Below the pieces are notes generated by a model. That model was not told the origin of the DNA. It saw only the letters and a list, made by a program, of their open reading frames with translations, and did no database searches. Shown piece after piece: positions 34,282 through 41,904 of a stretch of DNA of 59,724 nucleotides. The stretch is from positions 1-59,724 of the forward strand of contig JADGRA010000017.1 of the NCBI GenBank assembly GCA_017881265.1, given 5' to 3'. Each line of letters opens with the position of its first letter. Within the stretch, counting starts at the first letter, position 1. Made by a program: the position numbers and the translations under genes. The DNA is from Myxococcaceae bacterium. Its GTDB lineage: Bacteria > Myxococcota > Myxococcia > Myxococcales > Myxococcaceae.

Positions 34282-35434
34282 TCAGTGTGGCCGCGGCCCG
34301 GGACGCTGCACGCTGAGCGCCACCAACAGGGCCATCAACAGAGCGGTGACGACGATGGGCGCAGGTGAAAAAGACGCCAAGAGCACCAGCACGGCCAAGG
34401 CTGGGAACCCCGTGCTCGTCCCTCGAGAGGCGTGGAGCAACCCAAGGCCCAGCAAGTAGACACTCACCGGAAGGGTGGTGGCCATTGCCGCCGACAGTTT
34501 CAACAGACTCGCCTCGTGTCTCTGGGAGTCCACGGCCAGGCCCAATCCCGCACCCACCGCGGCAGCCGCGGCGAAAATGAAGAGGTGCCCGTACCCCCAA
34601 TTTGCGCAGCGAGGTCAGGTGCTGGTGAGCCGGCTGGTCAAAGTACAGCCACCACATCGAGAAGACGATGACCAGGCCAGCGATGGCCAGCCAAGCGAGT
34701 CCACGCACGTGCTCGTGGGCGGCGAGCCCGGTCTGGATGGCCATCGTGGCGGAGAGCACCGACTCGCCGAGCACAATCAGCGTGAAGCACCCATAGCGCT
34801 CGGCAATGTGGCGCGGGTGCCAGGTGGTGGGGGCGAGGCGTTCGCCCAACACCGGAACGAGCAACTCGCACGCGGCCAGCACCGCAAAGCCAGTAAGAAA
34901 CAGGCTCTGCGGGAGCGCGAGCCTGCAAATCCAACCCGCCTGAACGACGGCGATGCCGCCGGCGAAGAAGAGAGCCGCCTTGCGCCCGGGTGGGTCGCCC
35001 TTGGCGGCCCGCAGCCACTGAGCGACCATCGCCAGCCGCATGATGACGTACCCCACCGTGATGACGGTGAGGTCGTGCGTCTGCGCGGCCGGGGTGACCC
35101 CTGCGGCAAGCACGAGGCCGCCAGCGATTTGCACCAGCGTCGTCACTCGGTAGAGCCCATCGTCCGTGTCGTAGGCCGAGGCGAACCACGTGACATTCAT
35201 CCACGCCCACCAGATGGCGAAGAAGACGAGCAGGTAGTTGAGGACGCCGCTTCCCGGATGACCCTCGGCGAGCGCGTGGTGCAGGCAGGCTGCCGCCTGG
35301 GAGACGGCGACGACGAAGCAGAGGTCAAAGAGCAACTCGAGGGGTGTCGAGGTGCGTTGGGCCTCGCCCGGGTGCCGGGCCACCATCGGCCTGTACCAAC
35401 GACGCCCCGCCGCTGAAGTCGCTTGGTTGCTCAC
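34282..35434 (-). pseudogene. LtrA-family membrane protein, frameshifted
   Basis: The frame from GTG 35434 encodes a low-temperature-requirement-A (LtrA) type membrane protein: STPLELLFDLCFVVAVSQ, FFAIWWAWMNVTWFASAYD, RYGCFTLIVLGESVLSAT and SMWWLYFDQPAH. At about 34594-34603, in a TTGGGGG run, the frame is lost. The family's WGYGH segment and the remaining helices (AGLGLAVDSQRH, SVYLLGLGLLHASRG) continue in another frame, ending at 34282. Deleting one base in that run restores the reading frame. The function of LtrA proteins is not known. Either a real pseudogene or a homopolymer error. Confidence 0.8.
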
Positions 35435-35765
35435 GCGCGGCGCCTCCGCTTCGCTTCGAGGCGGTGTCTCTTAGCGTATGTGGCCGCAGACTGTTCGCGT
35501 CGTCGCGCCGCGTGCGGAAGGGGAGGACCGATGCCTCGGCTCCCCCGCCCTGCGAGCGCGGCGAATGCTTTTGGATTGCCCGAGCCGTCCGCCCGCACCG
35601 GCCACCACGGTTGCAGGCCGGCAGCAGACGCAAGCGCTTGATGAACACTGCTCGCCACCGCTTGGCATCGCGGCCGCCAGCGCTGGCGTCATTTTGCAGT
35701 GCTTGGCCAGCCGACCGCGGGCTAGCCTCAACCGCTGCCGCCCAAGCCCGGGGCCGAGCGACCTC

Positions 35766-36356
35766 ATGCCCTTTGACTTGCGCACGTTCGCCACCGTCTT
35801 CGCCGTCATCTTTGTCGCGGAGCTACCCGACAAGACGGCGCTAGCGACGCTAGTCCTCGCAACCCGCTACAGGCCACTTCCGGTTTTTCTGGGCGCCGCT
35901 CTCGCGTTGACGGTGCAAAGCATGGTGGCTGTTGCCGCTGGTGGGCTTCTCGCCCTTTTGCCCGCTCGACCCGTTCACATCGGCGCTGGAGTCCTGTTTC
36001 TGCTTTCAGCAGTCGTCATGTGGCGCCGGCACACACCACCGGCGGTCGACCCGGAACTGCTGGAGAGCGCTGAGCGCGAGCCAGGGTTCCTCCAGTCATT
36101 CGCCTCGACCTTTGGCGTCATCTTCATCGCCGAATGGGGCGACCTGACGCAACTCGGAACGGCGGCCTTGGCTGCGCGGTACCGAAGTCCGCTGACCGTG
36201 TTCTTCGCTGCCACGTTTGCCTTGTGGGCCGTCGCCGGACTGGCTGTTCTTCTGGGCAATCGCGCCGGAGCACTGATGCACCCCGAGGTCACGAAGCGCG
36301 TCGCGGCAGTCATCTTCCTCGCCCTCGGCATCGCCCTCATCGCAGGCCTGCTCTGA
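35766..36356 (+). CDS. TMEM165/GDT1 (UPF0016) family cation transporter
   Basis: A 196-residue inner-membrane protein with six hydrophobic helices in two repeats. Each repeat opens with the family's acidic motif: VIFVAELPDKTALATL and VIFIAEWGDLTQLGTA (ExxDK/LT-type). Bacterial members such as MneA export manganese, and eukaryotic GDT1 moves Mn2+ or Ca2+ across the Golgi membrane. ATG 35766 starts directly before the first motif; the longer upstream ORF is not membrane-like. It has neighbours in transport (NiCoT-like, DoxX, LtrA) but no shared operon. The exact ion is inference from the family. Confidence 0.9.
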   Translation: MPFDLRTFATVFAVIFVAELPDKTALATLVLATRYRPLPVFLGAALALTVQSMVAVAAGGLLALLPARPVHIGAGVLFLLSAVVMWRRHTPPAVDPELLESAEREPGFLQSFASTFGVIFIAEWGDLTQLGTAALAARYRSPLTVFFAATFALWAVAGLAVLLGNRAGALMHPEVTKRVAAVIFLALGIALIAGLL

Positions 36357-36660
36357 GGCAGCCCGCGGTTGCTCGCCCGCAAGGCGCTGCGCCGGCGACG
36401 CTGCCTCATTTGCGGGCTATAACGATGCAAGACCGAGGGCCGGCCGAGGCTGCTTCCTGCACCGGGAGTCAATTCATGCGCGAAAGGCTCGGCTGCTGCA
36501 TCCGTGGGGCGGCCCGGTGCGGGGCCGCGCACGGGCTGGTGCTCGCAATCCACGGGCAGACGGCATTCCTCTGCTTCCGGGCGACGTCTAAGGGGAGTTT
36601 CGACGGCGAGGGGCCGGGGCAGGTCGTCGAAAGTGCTGACCTCCGCACAGTGGGGCAGGC
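36357..36660. other. intergenic region, nothing recognised
   Basis: About 300 bp between the GDT1 and NiCoT-like genes. I see no ORF with family resemblance, no tRNA and no strong hairpin. It presumably holds the promoter of the nickel/cobalt-type transporter. Confidence 0.5.
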
Positions 36661-37356
36661 TTGCTCGGCGTCCTGATGATTGGCTTCACCCTCGGCCTCA
36701 AGCACGCGCTTGATTCCGACCACCTCGCGGCCGTCGCGACGCTGGCCACCGGGACGGCCTCCCTGCCGCGTGCCCTCAAACATGGTGCGATGTGGGGACT
36801 CGGCCACACCATCACGCTGCTCGCAGTGGGTGGCACCGTCCTGGTGTTGGGACGCGTCATCCCTCAGGTGGCGAGCGACGTCTTGGAGTTGATTGTGGGT
36901 CTCGTGCTCATCTGGCTCGGGGTCGACGTGCTGTGGCGCGTGCGCAAGCTGCACACACACCCGCACCGGCACGATGACCACCCGGCGCACCTTCACGTCC
37001 ATCAGCACGACCGGCCCGAGGGGTCTTCGACCCATGCGCATGCCCACCCCGTCGTCCCGCCACGCAGGGCGCTGGTGGTCGGGATGGTGCATGGGCTGGC
37101 CGGGTCCGCCGCGCTGGTGCTGATTACCGTGCAAGCCATCGCCTCTCCGTTTCTGGGTGTGGTGTACATGCTCATCTTCGGGCTCGGCTCGATGGTGGGC
37201 ATGTCCCTGGTGTCGATGTGCGTGGCGGTCCCGCTACACCTGTCCAAACACCGGGCGTTTCGCATCGAATGGTTGATGATGGCTGCCGCGGCAGCGAGCC
37301 TCTTTGTCGGCGTCAGAATCCTCTTCAACGCGGGCGCGGCGCTGGGCCTGGTGTGA
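36661..37356 (+). CDS. NiCoT/UreH-type nickel-cobalt transporter-like protein
   Basis: A 231-residue membrane protein. The first helix carries the NiCoT signature LGLKHALDSDHLAA, and the second a GLGHTITLL segment. Between helices 3 and 4 is a His-rich loop (KLHTHPHRHDDHPAHLHVHQ and THAHAHP), suited to metal capture. Helices near the C-terminus (ASLFVGVRILFNAGAALGL) complete a six-helix layout. TTG 36661 or ATG 36676 can be the start. No urease, hydrogenase or B12 genes lie nearby, so the metal use is open; the B12-type radical SAM gene is 34 kb away. Confidence 0.85.
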   Translation: MLGVLMIGFTLGLKHALDSDHLAAVATLATGTASLPRALKHGAMWGLGHTITLLAVGGTVLVLGRVIPQVASDVLELIVGLVLIWLGVDVLWRVRKLHTHPHRHDDHPAHLHVHQHDRPEGSSTHAHAHPVVPPRRALVVGMVHGLAGSAALVLITVQAIASPFLGVVYMLIFGLGSMVGMSLVSMCVAVPLHLSKHRAFRIEWLMMAAAAASLFVGVRILFNAGAALGLV

Positions 37357-37406
37357 GGCGCTGGGAAGTGGGTGGCACCCCGAAAGTCCATGGTTAGGCT
37401 CGTGGC

Positions 37407-37823
37407 ATGTACCGCTGCAACTCCTGTGGGGCTCTCAACAATGTACGGCCGGGCGCCAGTGGCACTGCCGTCTGCGGACGCTGCAAGTCGGCGCTTGACC
37501 TGGCCGGCGCTCCTCAGGACGTGGATGCCGCGGGGCTGGAACGCGCTGTGAATTCGGCTTCCGTTCCAGTCCTGTTGGACTTCTGGGCGCCCTGGTGCGG
37601 CCCGTGCCGGATGACCTCGCCCGTCGTCGAGGCCTTTGCGCGCGAGGCGAGGGGTCGCTTCATTACCCTCAAACTGAACACCGACGAGAATCCCGCCGCC
37701 GCCAGCGCCTATGGCATCCAGAGCATCCCGACCTTCCTTCTCTTCAAGAATGGAGGCGTCGTCGGCCGCCACAGCGGGGCGATGGGGAAGGATGCACTCG
37801 CCAGCTGGGCGACGCAGGCCTGA
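37407..37823 (+). CDS. trxC: thioredoxin 2 (zinc-ribbon thioredoxin)
   Basis: A 138-residue thioredoxin with an N-terminal zinc ribbon: C4, C7, C23 and C26 (CNSC and CGRC). The catalytic motif WCGPC has C64 and C67, and the cis-proline segment IPTFLLFK is present. This architecture is that of TrxC, an oxidative-stress disulfide reductase in the cytoplasm. ATG 37407 is the only reasonable start. It stands alone, 50 bp after the NiCoT-like gene. A 7-bp inverted repeat about 140 bp beyond the stop is a weak terminator candidate. Confidence 0.95.
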   Translation: MYRCNSCGALNNVRPGASGTAVCGRCKSALDLAGAPQDVDAAGLERAVNSASVPVLLDFWAPWCGPCRMTSPVVEAFAREARGRFITLKLNTDENPAAASAYGIQSIPTFLLFKNGGVVGRHSGAMGKDALASWATQA

Positions 37824-37965
37824 GATTTCGCGCCCTCGCCTCTACAGCTTTCAGCGGCGAGTCCAGCGAGGGTCCGAGTCGCGGCGAGCCCGAGAAGGTG
37901 TGCGGGGCGCATCCGCACCGCCGAGGCGTCGCGTGGTCGCGGCTCGCTACCCGGCATTCCTTGGG

Positions 37966-37986
37966 AGGGCCTGATGGGTAGGCCCT
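37966..37986. terminator. weak hairpin downstream of trxC
   Basis: AGGGCCT (37966-37972), loop GATGGGT, AGGCCCT (37980-37986). A perfect 7-bp stem without a T run, so only a weak terminator candidate. Confidence 0.35.
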
Positions 37987-38109
37987 ACCCGGTCCTGTAA
38001 AGTCGCGTCGCGGAGAACGACTGGTCCCCTAGGCTTGCCTTGGCGGTGGTGCTCTGCACCACCGCCGACGGTCCCTTGAGTTCCGGCCGGGCGGCTTTAA
38101 GCACTCGGC

Positions 38110-38472
38110 CTACCTGGAGCTCAGGACAAAGGTGTTGCCATCGGCGTCTTGGAAGATGGCGGACGTTCCCCAGGACTCCTTCTTCGGCGGCTTGGAGAAT
38201 TCCACGCCACGAGCGGAGAGCTCTCGGTAGTCCCGCTCCACGTCATCACTCTCGAACGAGATGCCGGAGAAGGTCCCGATGCGGCCCTCGTGCCCTTCGG
38301 GCGTGAAGAGGGCCAGCCCTGTCTGCCCACCGGGCACCTTCAACTCAATCCACCGCTGACCCGGGCCCATCGCCTGGTCCGTCGCGACTTGCAGGCCCAT
38401 CTTCTGCGTCCAAAAAGCGAGGGCCCTGTCCTGGTCCCGGACGGGGACGCTGATGAATTTGATTCGCTTCAC
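38110..38472 (-). CDS. VOC (glyoxalase/bleomycin-resistance) superfamily protein
   Basis: A 120-residue VOC protein of one beta-alpha-beta-beta-beta pair. It starts VKRIKFISVPVRDQDRALAF and contains MGPGQRWIELKVPG, GRIGTFSGISFESDDVERDY and the C-terminal FQDADGNTFVLSS. The GTG at 38472 follows a good AGGAGACC site. It is divergent from an HTH gene, with an operator-like palindrome in the shared promoter. VOC proteins include dioxygenases, glyoxalases and resistance factors; the metal ligands here are not clear enough to choose. Four VOC proteins occur in the window. Confidence 0.88.
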   Translation of the reverse strand: MKRIKFISVPVRDQDRALAFWTQKMGLQVATDQAMGPGQRWIELKVPGGQTGLALFTPEGHEGRIGTFSGISFESDDVERDYRELSARGVEFSKPPKKESWGTSAIFQDADGNTFVLSSR

Positions 38473-38556
38473 GGGGTCTCCTGGAGCAGTGAGAAAGACG
38501 GGATTGTTGGCGCCAGGCGCACCTGCTGAACACGCCCTTCTGCATTTTTCGAAACC

Positions 38557-38588
38557 ACGACTACTATAGTCTTTGGTACCATAGTCGT
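38557..38588. promoter_or_regulatory. operator-like repeats in the VOC/HTH promoter
   Basis: ACGACTA (38557-38563) and TAGTCGT (38582-38588) form a perfect 7-bp inverted repeat separated by 18 bp. Inside are two direct copies, ACTATAGTC (38563-38571) and ACCATAGTC (38578-38586). The element is AT-rich in a GC-rich background and ends at the HTH start codon, fitting autorepression and control of the VOC gene. Confidence 0.6.
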
Positions 38589-38589
38589 T

Positions 38590-38889
38590 GTGCGCAAGAC
38601 ATTCGAAGTGGACGGCTACCTCGTCGAGGTCCTGCTTCCAGACCTGGTCGGACACGACAAGCGCCCCGCGGCTTTTGTCCTTTACCTTTGGCTCTGGGCG
38701 AACACGCATGCTGCCGGCCGGACCGCCGCGTTCTTCAGCTACCAGGCAATGACGGACAGGACGGGACTGTCGAAGAGTGCTGTGCAGCGCGCCGTCGCAT
38801 GGCTCGAACGCCGCCAACTCCTGCGAGTCCGCAAGCGCTCAGCGACCGCCGTCCCGGAGTACACGGTGCTTACCCCGTGGCTCCGGTGA
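38590..38889 (+). CDS. HTH transcription regulator (small)
   Basis: A 99-residue protein with a helix-turn-helix of the replication-initiator/DnaD-like winged type: AMTDRTGLSKSAVQRAVAWL, followed by a basic segment LLRVRKRSATA. The N-terminal half (VEVLLPDLVGHDKRPAAFVL) is conserved-looking but unnamed. GTG 38590 is used, since the upstream palindrome overlaps it. Its stop overlaps the GTG of a DoxX-type remnant. Regulator and divergent VOC gene probably form a small response unit. Function of the unit is unknown. Confidence 0.7.
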   Translation: MRKTFEVDGYLVEVLLPDLVGHDKRPAAFVLYLWLWANTHAAGRTAAFFSYQAMTDRTGLSKSAVQRAVAWLERRQLLRVRKRSATAVPEYTVLTPWLR

Positions 38890-39160
38890 CTCTCCGCCGA
38901 GTCCAGCTCATCGGCCTGGCCGAGGTCCTCGGAGCCGTCGGGCTCATCGTGCCCCGGGGCAACCGGCCTCTTCCCCGTCCTCACTCCCAGTGCCGCCCTC
39001 TGCCTCGCAGTCTTCATGCCGGGCCCTGGCGGTCCACATCCGCCGCAAGGAGCCGCCGTTTCCACCGCTCATTCTCGGCGTCCTCTCCGCAGTCCTCGCC
39101 GGCTCCGTTTCAGAAGGGTCCCCGCCTGCGAGCGGCCCCCAGGGTCGGCTAACACCCTGA
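38886..39160 (+). pseudogene. DoxX-family remnant, 5'-truncated with two frameshifts
   Basis: From GTG 38886, overlapping the HTH stop, the frame reads QLIGLAEVLGAVGLIVP, a typical DoxX second-helix segment. At about 38955 it shifts to ATGLFPVLTPSAALCLAVFM, and at about 39018 to ALAVHIRRKEPPFPPLILG, which ends in the DoxX C-terminal part. The three pieces in order form a normal DoxX protein, but the first about 50 residues are absent and each join needs a one-base change. The remainder of this 400-bp gap before aceK shows nothing else. Decay is likely; sequence errors could explain the shifts but not the missing N-terminus. Confidence 0.65.
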
Positions 39161-39289
39161 TGGCAGCAATGCCTCTGAGGCCCTCCGCGGGCCGGGAGCT
39201 GCTGTCGAGGCGCCCTGGCTCCGTCCTGGTCCAGTAGGCTTTCCGCGCCGAGGCAGCGTCAGCGTCCGTCTGTCTCGGTCCCAGAAACC

Positions 39290-41011
39290 ATGAGCACCCC
39301 CCAGGCGATTGCGCGCACCATCCTCGACGGGTTTGAGAAACACTACGCACAGTTCCGGGAAATCAGCGCCGCCGCCAAGGAACGCTTCGAGCGCGCCGAC
39401 TGGCCGGGAACCCAGGAGGCCAACCGGAAGCGCCTCGGCTTCTACGACGGACGGGTGGGCGAATCAGTCGCATTGGTGACACGCCTCTACCCAGACGCGC
39501 AGACCGACGAGGCCCTCTGGCCTCGGGTGAAGCAGGCTTACATCGCGCTGCTCTACGACCACAAACGTCCGGAGTGCGCCGAGACGTTCTACAATTCCGT
39601 GGCCTGCCGCGTCCTTGCGCGGACGTACTACCGCAACGAGTACATCTTCTGGCGGCAGGCAGTTGCGACCGACTTCATTGACGCAGAGGAGCCCACCTGG
39701 AGGGCCTGGTACCCCGCGACGCATGGGGTGTCGCGAACCTTTGCCGCCATCCTTCACAGCTTCAAGCTAGCCCTGCCATTCGAAAACCTCCGCCGCGACC
39801 TCCGACGTGTCCTAAGGACGACCCGCGAGCACTTTCCCGGTCGCCGGGAGCGTTACCCCAACTTCCAAGTGCAGGTGCTCTCCTCCCTCTTCTTTCGTGA
39901 CAAGGGAGCCTACGTCGTCGGCCGCATCGTCAACGGGACGCACGAGATTCCTTTCGTCGTCCCCATCCGCCACACCCGGCAAGGCGGTTCGCTCTACGTG
40001 GACGCGGTGCTCTTCAAGGCCGAGCACCTGGCAGCACTCTTCAGCCTGGCCCGCGCCTACTTCATGGTGGACATGGACGTCCCGTCCGCTTACGTGTCCT
40101 TCCTGCAGCAGCTGATGCCAGCGAAGTCCAAAGCCGAGTTGTACATGTCGGTCGGACTCCAGAAGCAGGGCAAGACCCTCTTCTACCGGGACCTGCACGC
40201 CAGCCTCAAACATTCGACCGACTCGTTCATCCTCGCGCCCGGCGCGCGGGGTTTGGTGATGATGGTCTTCACGCTTCCATCCATCCCGTGGGTCTTCAAG
40301 GTCATCCGCGACGAGTTTCCGCCACCGAAGCAGACGACGCGCGAGGAGGTGCGTGCGAAGTACCTCCTGGTGAAGTACCACGACCGCGTCGGGCGGATGC
40401 CCGACGCGCTCGAGTATTCCGACGTACTCTTCCCCGCCCGGCGCATGCACTCGGCGGTTGTCCAGGAGCTGGAACGCACCTGCGCGAAGAGTCTCGAGCG
40501 CGACGGCGACCGGCTGGTCATCAAGCACCTCTACGTCGAGCGTCGGATGACGCCACTCGACCTATGGCTGAAGGACGCCGATGAGGCGCAGCAACGGCAT
40601 GGTGTCCGCGAGTTCGGGCGGGCAATTCGCGAGCTGGCCGAGGCGAACATTTTCCCTGGGGACCTGCTGCTCAAGAATTTCGGCGTGACGGGGTGGGGGC
40701 GGGTTGTTTTCTACGACTACGACGAGATTGCGCCCCTGACCGAGGTGACATTCCGACGGCTGCCGACTGCGCGCGACGACGAAGAGGACACCGCCGCCGA
40801 GCCTTGGTTCCACGTCGGCCCACGCGACGTGTTTCCGGAGGAATTCCTTCGCTTCCTGTTCCCCCCCGGCCAGCTCCGCGACCTCTTCCTCGAGATGCAC
40901 CGCGAGTTGCTCGACCCGGCCTGGTGGATTGCGCAACAGGACGCCATCCGTGCCGGCGCGCAAACTGAGTTCATCCCCTACCCCCACGAGCTGCGCTTCA
41001 ACGCGTCCTGA
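39290..41011 (+). CDS. aceK: isocitrate dehydrogenase kinase/phosphatase
   Basis: A 573-residue protein matching AceK over its whole length. It has the N-terminal regulatory region (ARTILDGFEKHYAQFREI) and the ATP-binding kinase part (LAPGARGLVMMVFTLPSIPW, VFKVIRDEFPPPK). The catalytic region is NIFPGDLLLKNFG with FYDYDEI, and the C-terminus is PYPHELRF. In enteric bacteria it phosphorylates and inactivates isocitrate dehydrogenase to push carbon into the glyoxylate shunt. Here no aceA, aceB or icd lies nearby, so it is an orphan. The length equals the usual size, and motifs appear intact. Confidence 0.96.
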   Translation: MSTPQAIARTILDGFEKHYAQFREISAAAKERFERADWPGTQEANRKRLGFYDGRVGESVALVTRLYPDAQTDEALWPRVKQAYIALLYDHKRPECAETFYNSVACRVLARTYYRNEYIFWRQAVATDFIDAEEPTWRAWYPATHGVSRTFAAILHSFKLALPFENLRRDLRRVLRTTREHFPGRRERYPNFQVQVLSSLFFRDKGAYVVGRIVNGTHEIPFVVPIRHTRQGGSLYVDAVLFKAEHLAALFSLARAYFMVDMDVPSAYVSFLQQLMPAKSKAELYMSVGLQKQGKTLFYRDLHASLKHSTDSFILAPGARGLVMMVFTLPSIPWVFKVIRDEFPPPKQTTREEVRAKYLLVKYHDRVGRMPDALEYSDVLFPARRMHSAVVQELERTCAKSLERDGDRLVIKHLYVERRMTPLDLWLKDADEAQQRHGVREFGRAIRELAEANIFPGDLLLKNFGVTGWGRVVFYDYDEIAPLTEVTFRRLPTARDDEEDTAAEPWFHVGPRDVFPEEFLRFLFPPGQLRDLFLEMHRELLDPAWWIAQQDAIRAGAQTEFIPYPHELRFNAS

Positions 41012-41242
41012 CCGCGCGCTGGAAGCGCCTACCCTGCCCCGGATAGCCCCGTCCTGACGCCATCACCCAGTCCTTGAAGGACCAGGAAGGCACCGAGACC
41101 ATCACCATTCACCTGGGACCCCGAACACCGACGGCTTCCGTCAGGGCCTGCGCCGGTGCCGACTGTGAAATGGCCGGCAGCGTCCGAAGGACGCGCGTGA
41201 TGGGCAAAGCCGCACGGCATCCTGTTCCTCTCGGCCGCACCG

Positions 41243-41716
41243 TCATTCGACTGCGATGAGCTCGAGTTCACGCCGACCCCCGCCCGTCAAGATTTCACAG
41301 ACGTCACCCACCCGTTTCCCGATGAGCGCCTCGCCGAGGGGGGACCTCGGGGTGACCACCTGGACCGACCCGCTCGCGAGCCGATATCCGCCTCCACAGG
41401 GTGCGATGAGAAACTTGACGGTGCGGTCGCCCTCCTCTGCGGTGACCAGCGCTCCAACGCTGACGGGTTCACTGGGCCCAAAGACAGCGACCTCCAGGCG
41501 GCTAACCGCGGCGAGGGTTTCACGAAGCTCTTCAGCCCTCTTCGCTTGTCCACGCGCGAGATAGGACTGCTCCAAAGCGCGGGTGTCCTTGTCATTCTCC
41601 GGCTTGGCTTGCTCATGCGTCGCTCCCACCACCGCCGCCCGATGCGCGCGCTCCAGGGTTTCGAGGTCGGCTCCAACGACCGAGACCAATTCCTGTTTCA
41701 ATGCCGGCTTGTTCAT
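41243..41716 (-). CDS. GreA/GreB-type transcription elongation factor-like protein
   Basis: A 157-residue protein with the two Gre parts: an N-terminal helical coiled-coil segment (KQELVSVVGADLETLERAHR, EELRETLAAVSRLE) and a C-terminal FKBP-like GreA/B domain (FLIAPCGGGYRLA, TPRSPLGEALIGKRVGDVCE). In standard GreA/B, a pair of acidic residues at the tip of the coiled coil cleaves backtracked RNA. Here the tip region is KPENDKDTRALEQ, so activity is uncertain. ATG 41716 begins the coiled coil; the ORF upstream to 41863 is unrelated. Divergent from a molybdopterin oxidoreductase gene. Confidence 0.82.
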   Translation of the reverse strand: MNKPALKQELVSVVGADLETLERAHRAAVVGATHEQAKPENDKDTRALEQSYLARGQAKRAEELRETLAAVSRLEVAVFGPSEPVSVGALVTAEEGDRTVKFLIAPCGGGYRLASGSVQVVTPRSPLGEALIGKRVGDVCEILTGGGRRELELIAVE

Positions 41717-41904
41717 CGTGGTCCTTCCGTTGCACGACTCTTTCCTCGTGTCGAGTCGGACCTGGCCGAGGTTGCGCTTCTGGGGGGCTTGGCGCTCACC
41801 GTGGGAGACTGGGTAGCCGCCGGGACGAGAGCTCGGCGACTGGGGGCCACTCATCGCCATCACACCCTCGCCCTTTTCGTAGTGAGCTTGCTACCCTTCC
41901 CGGC

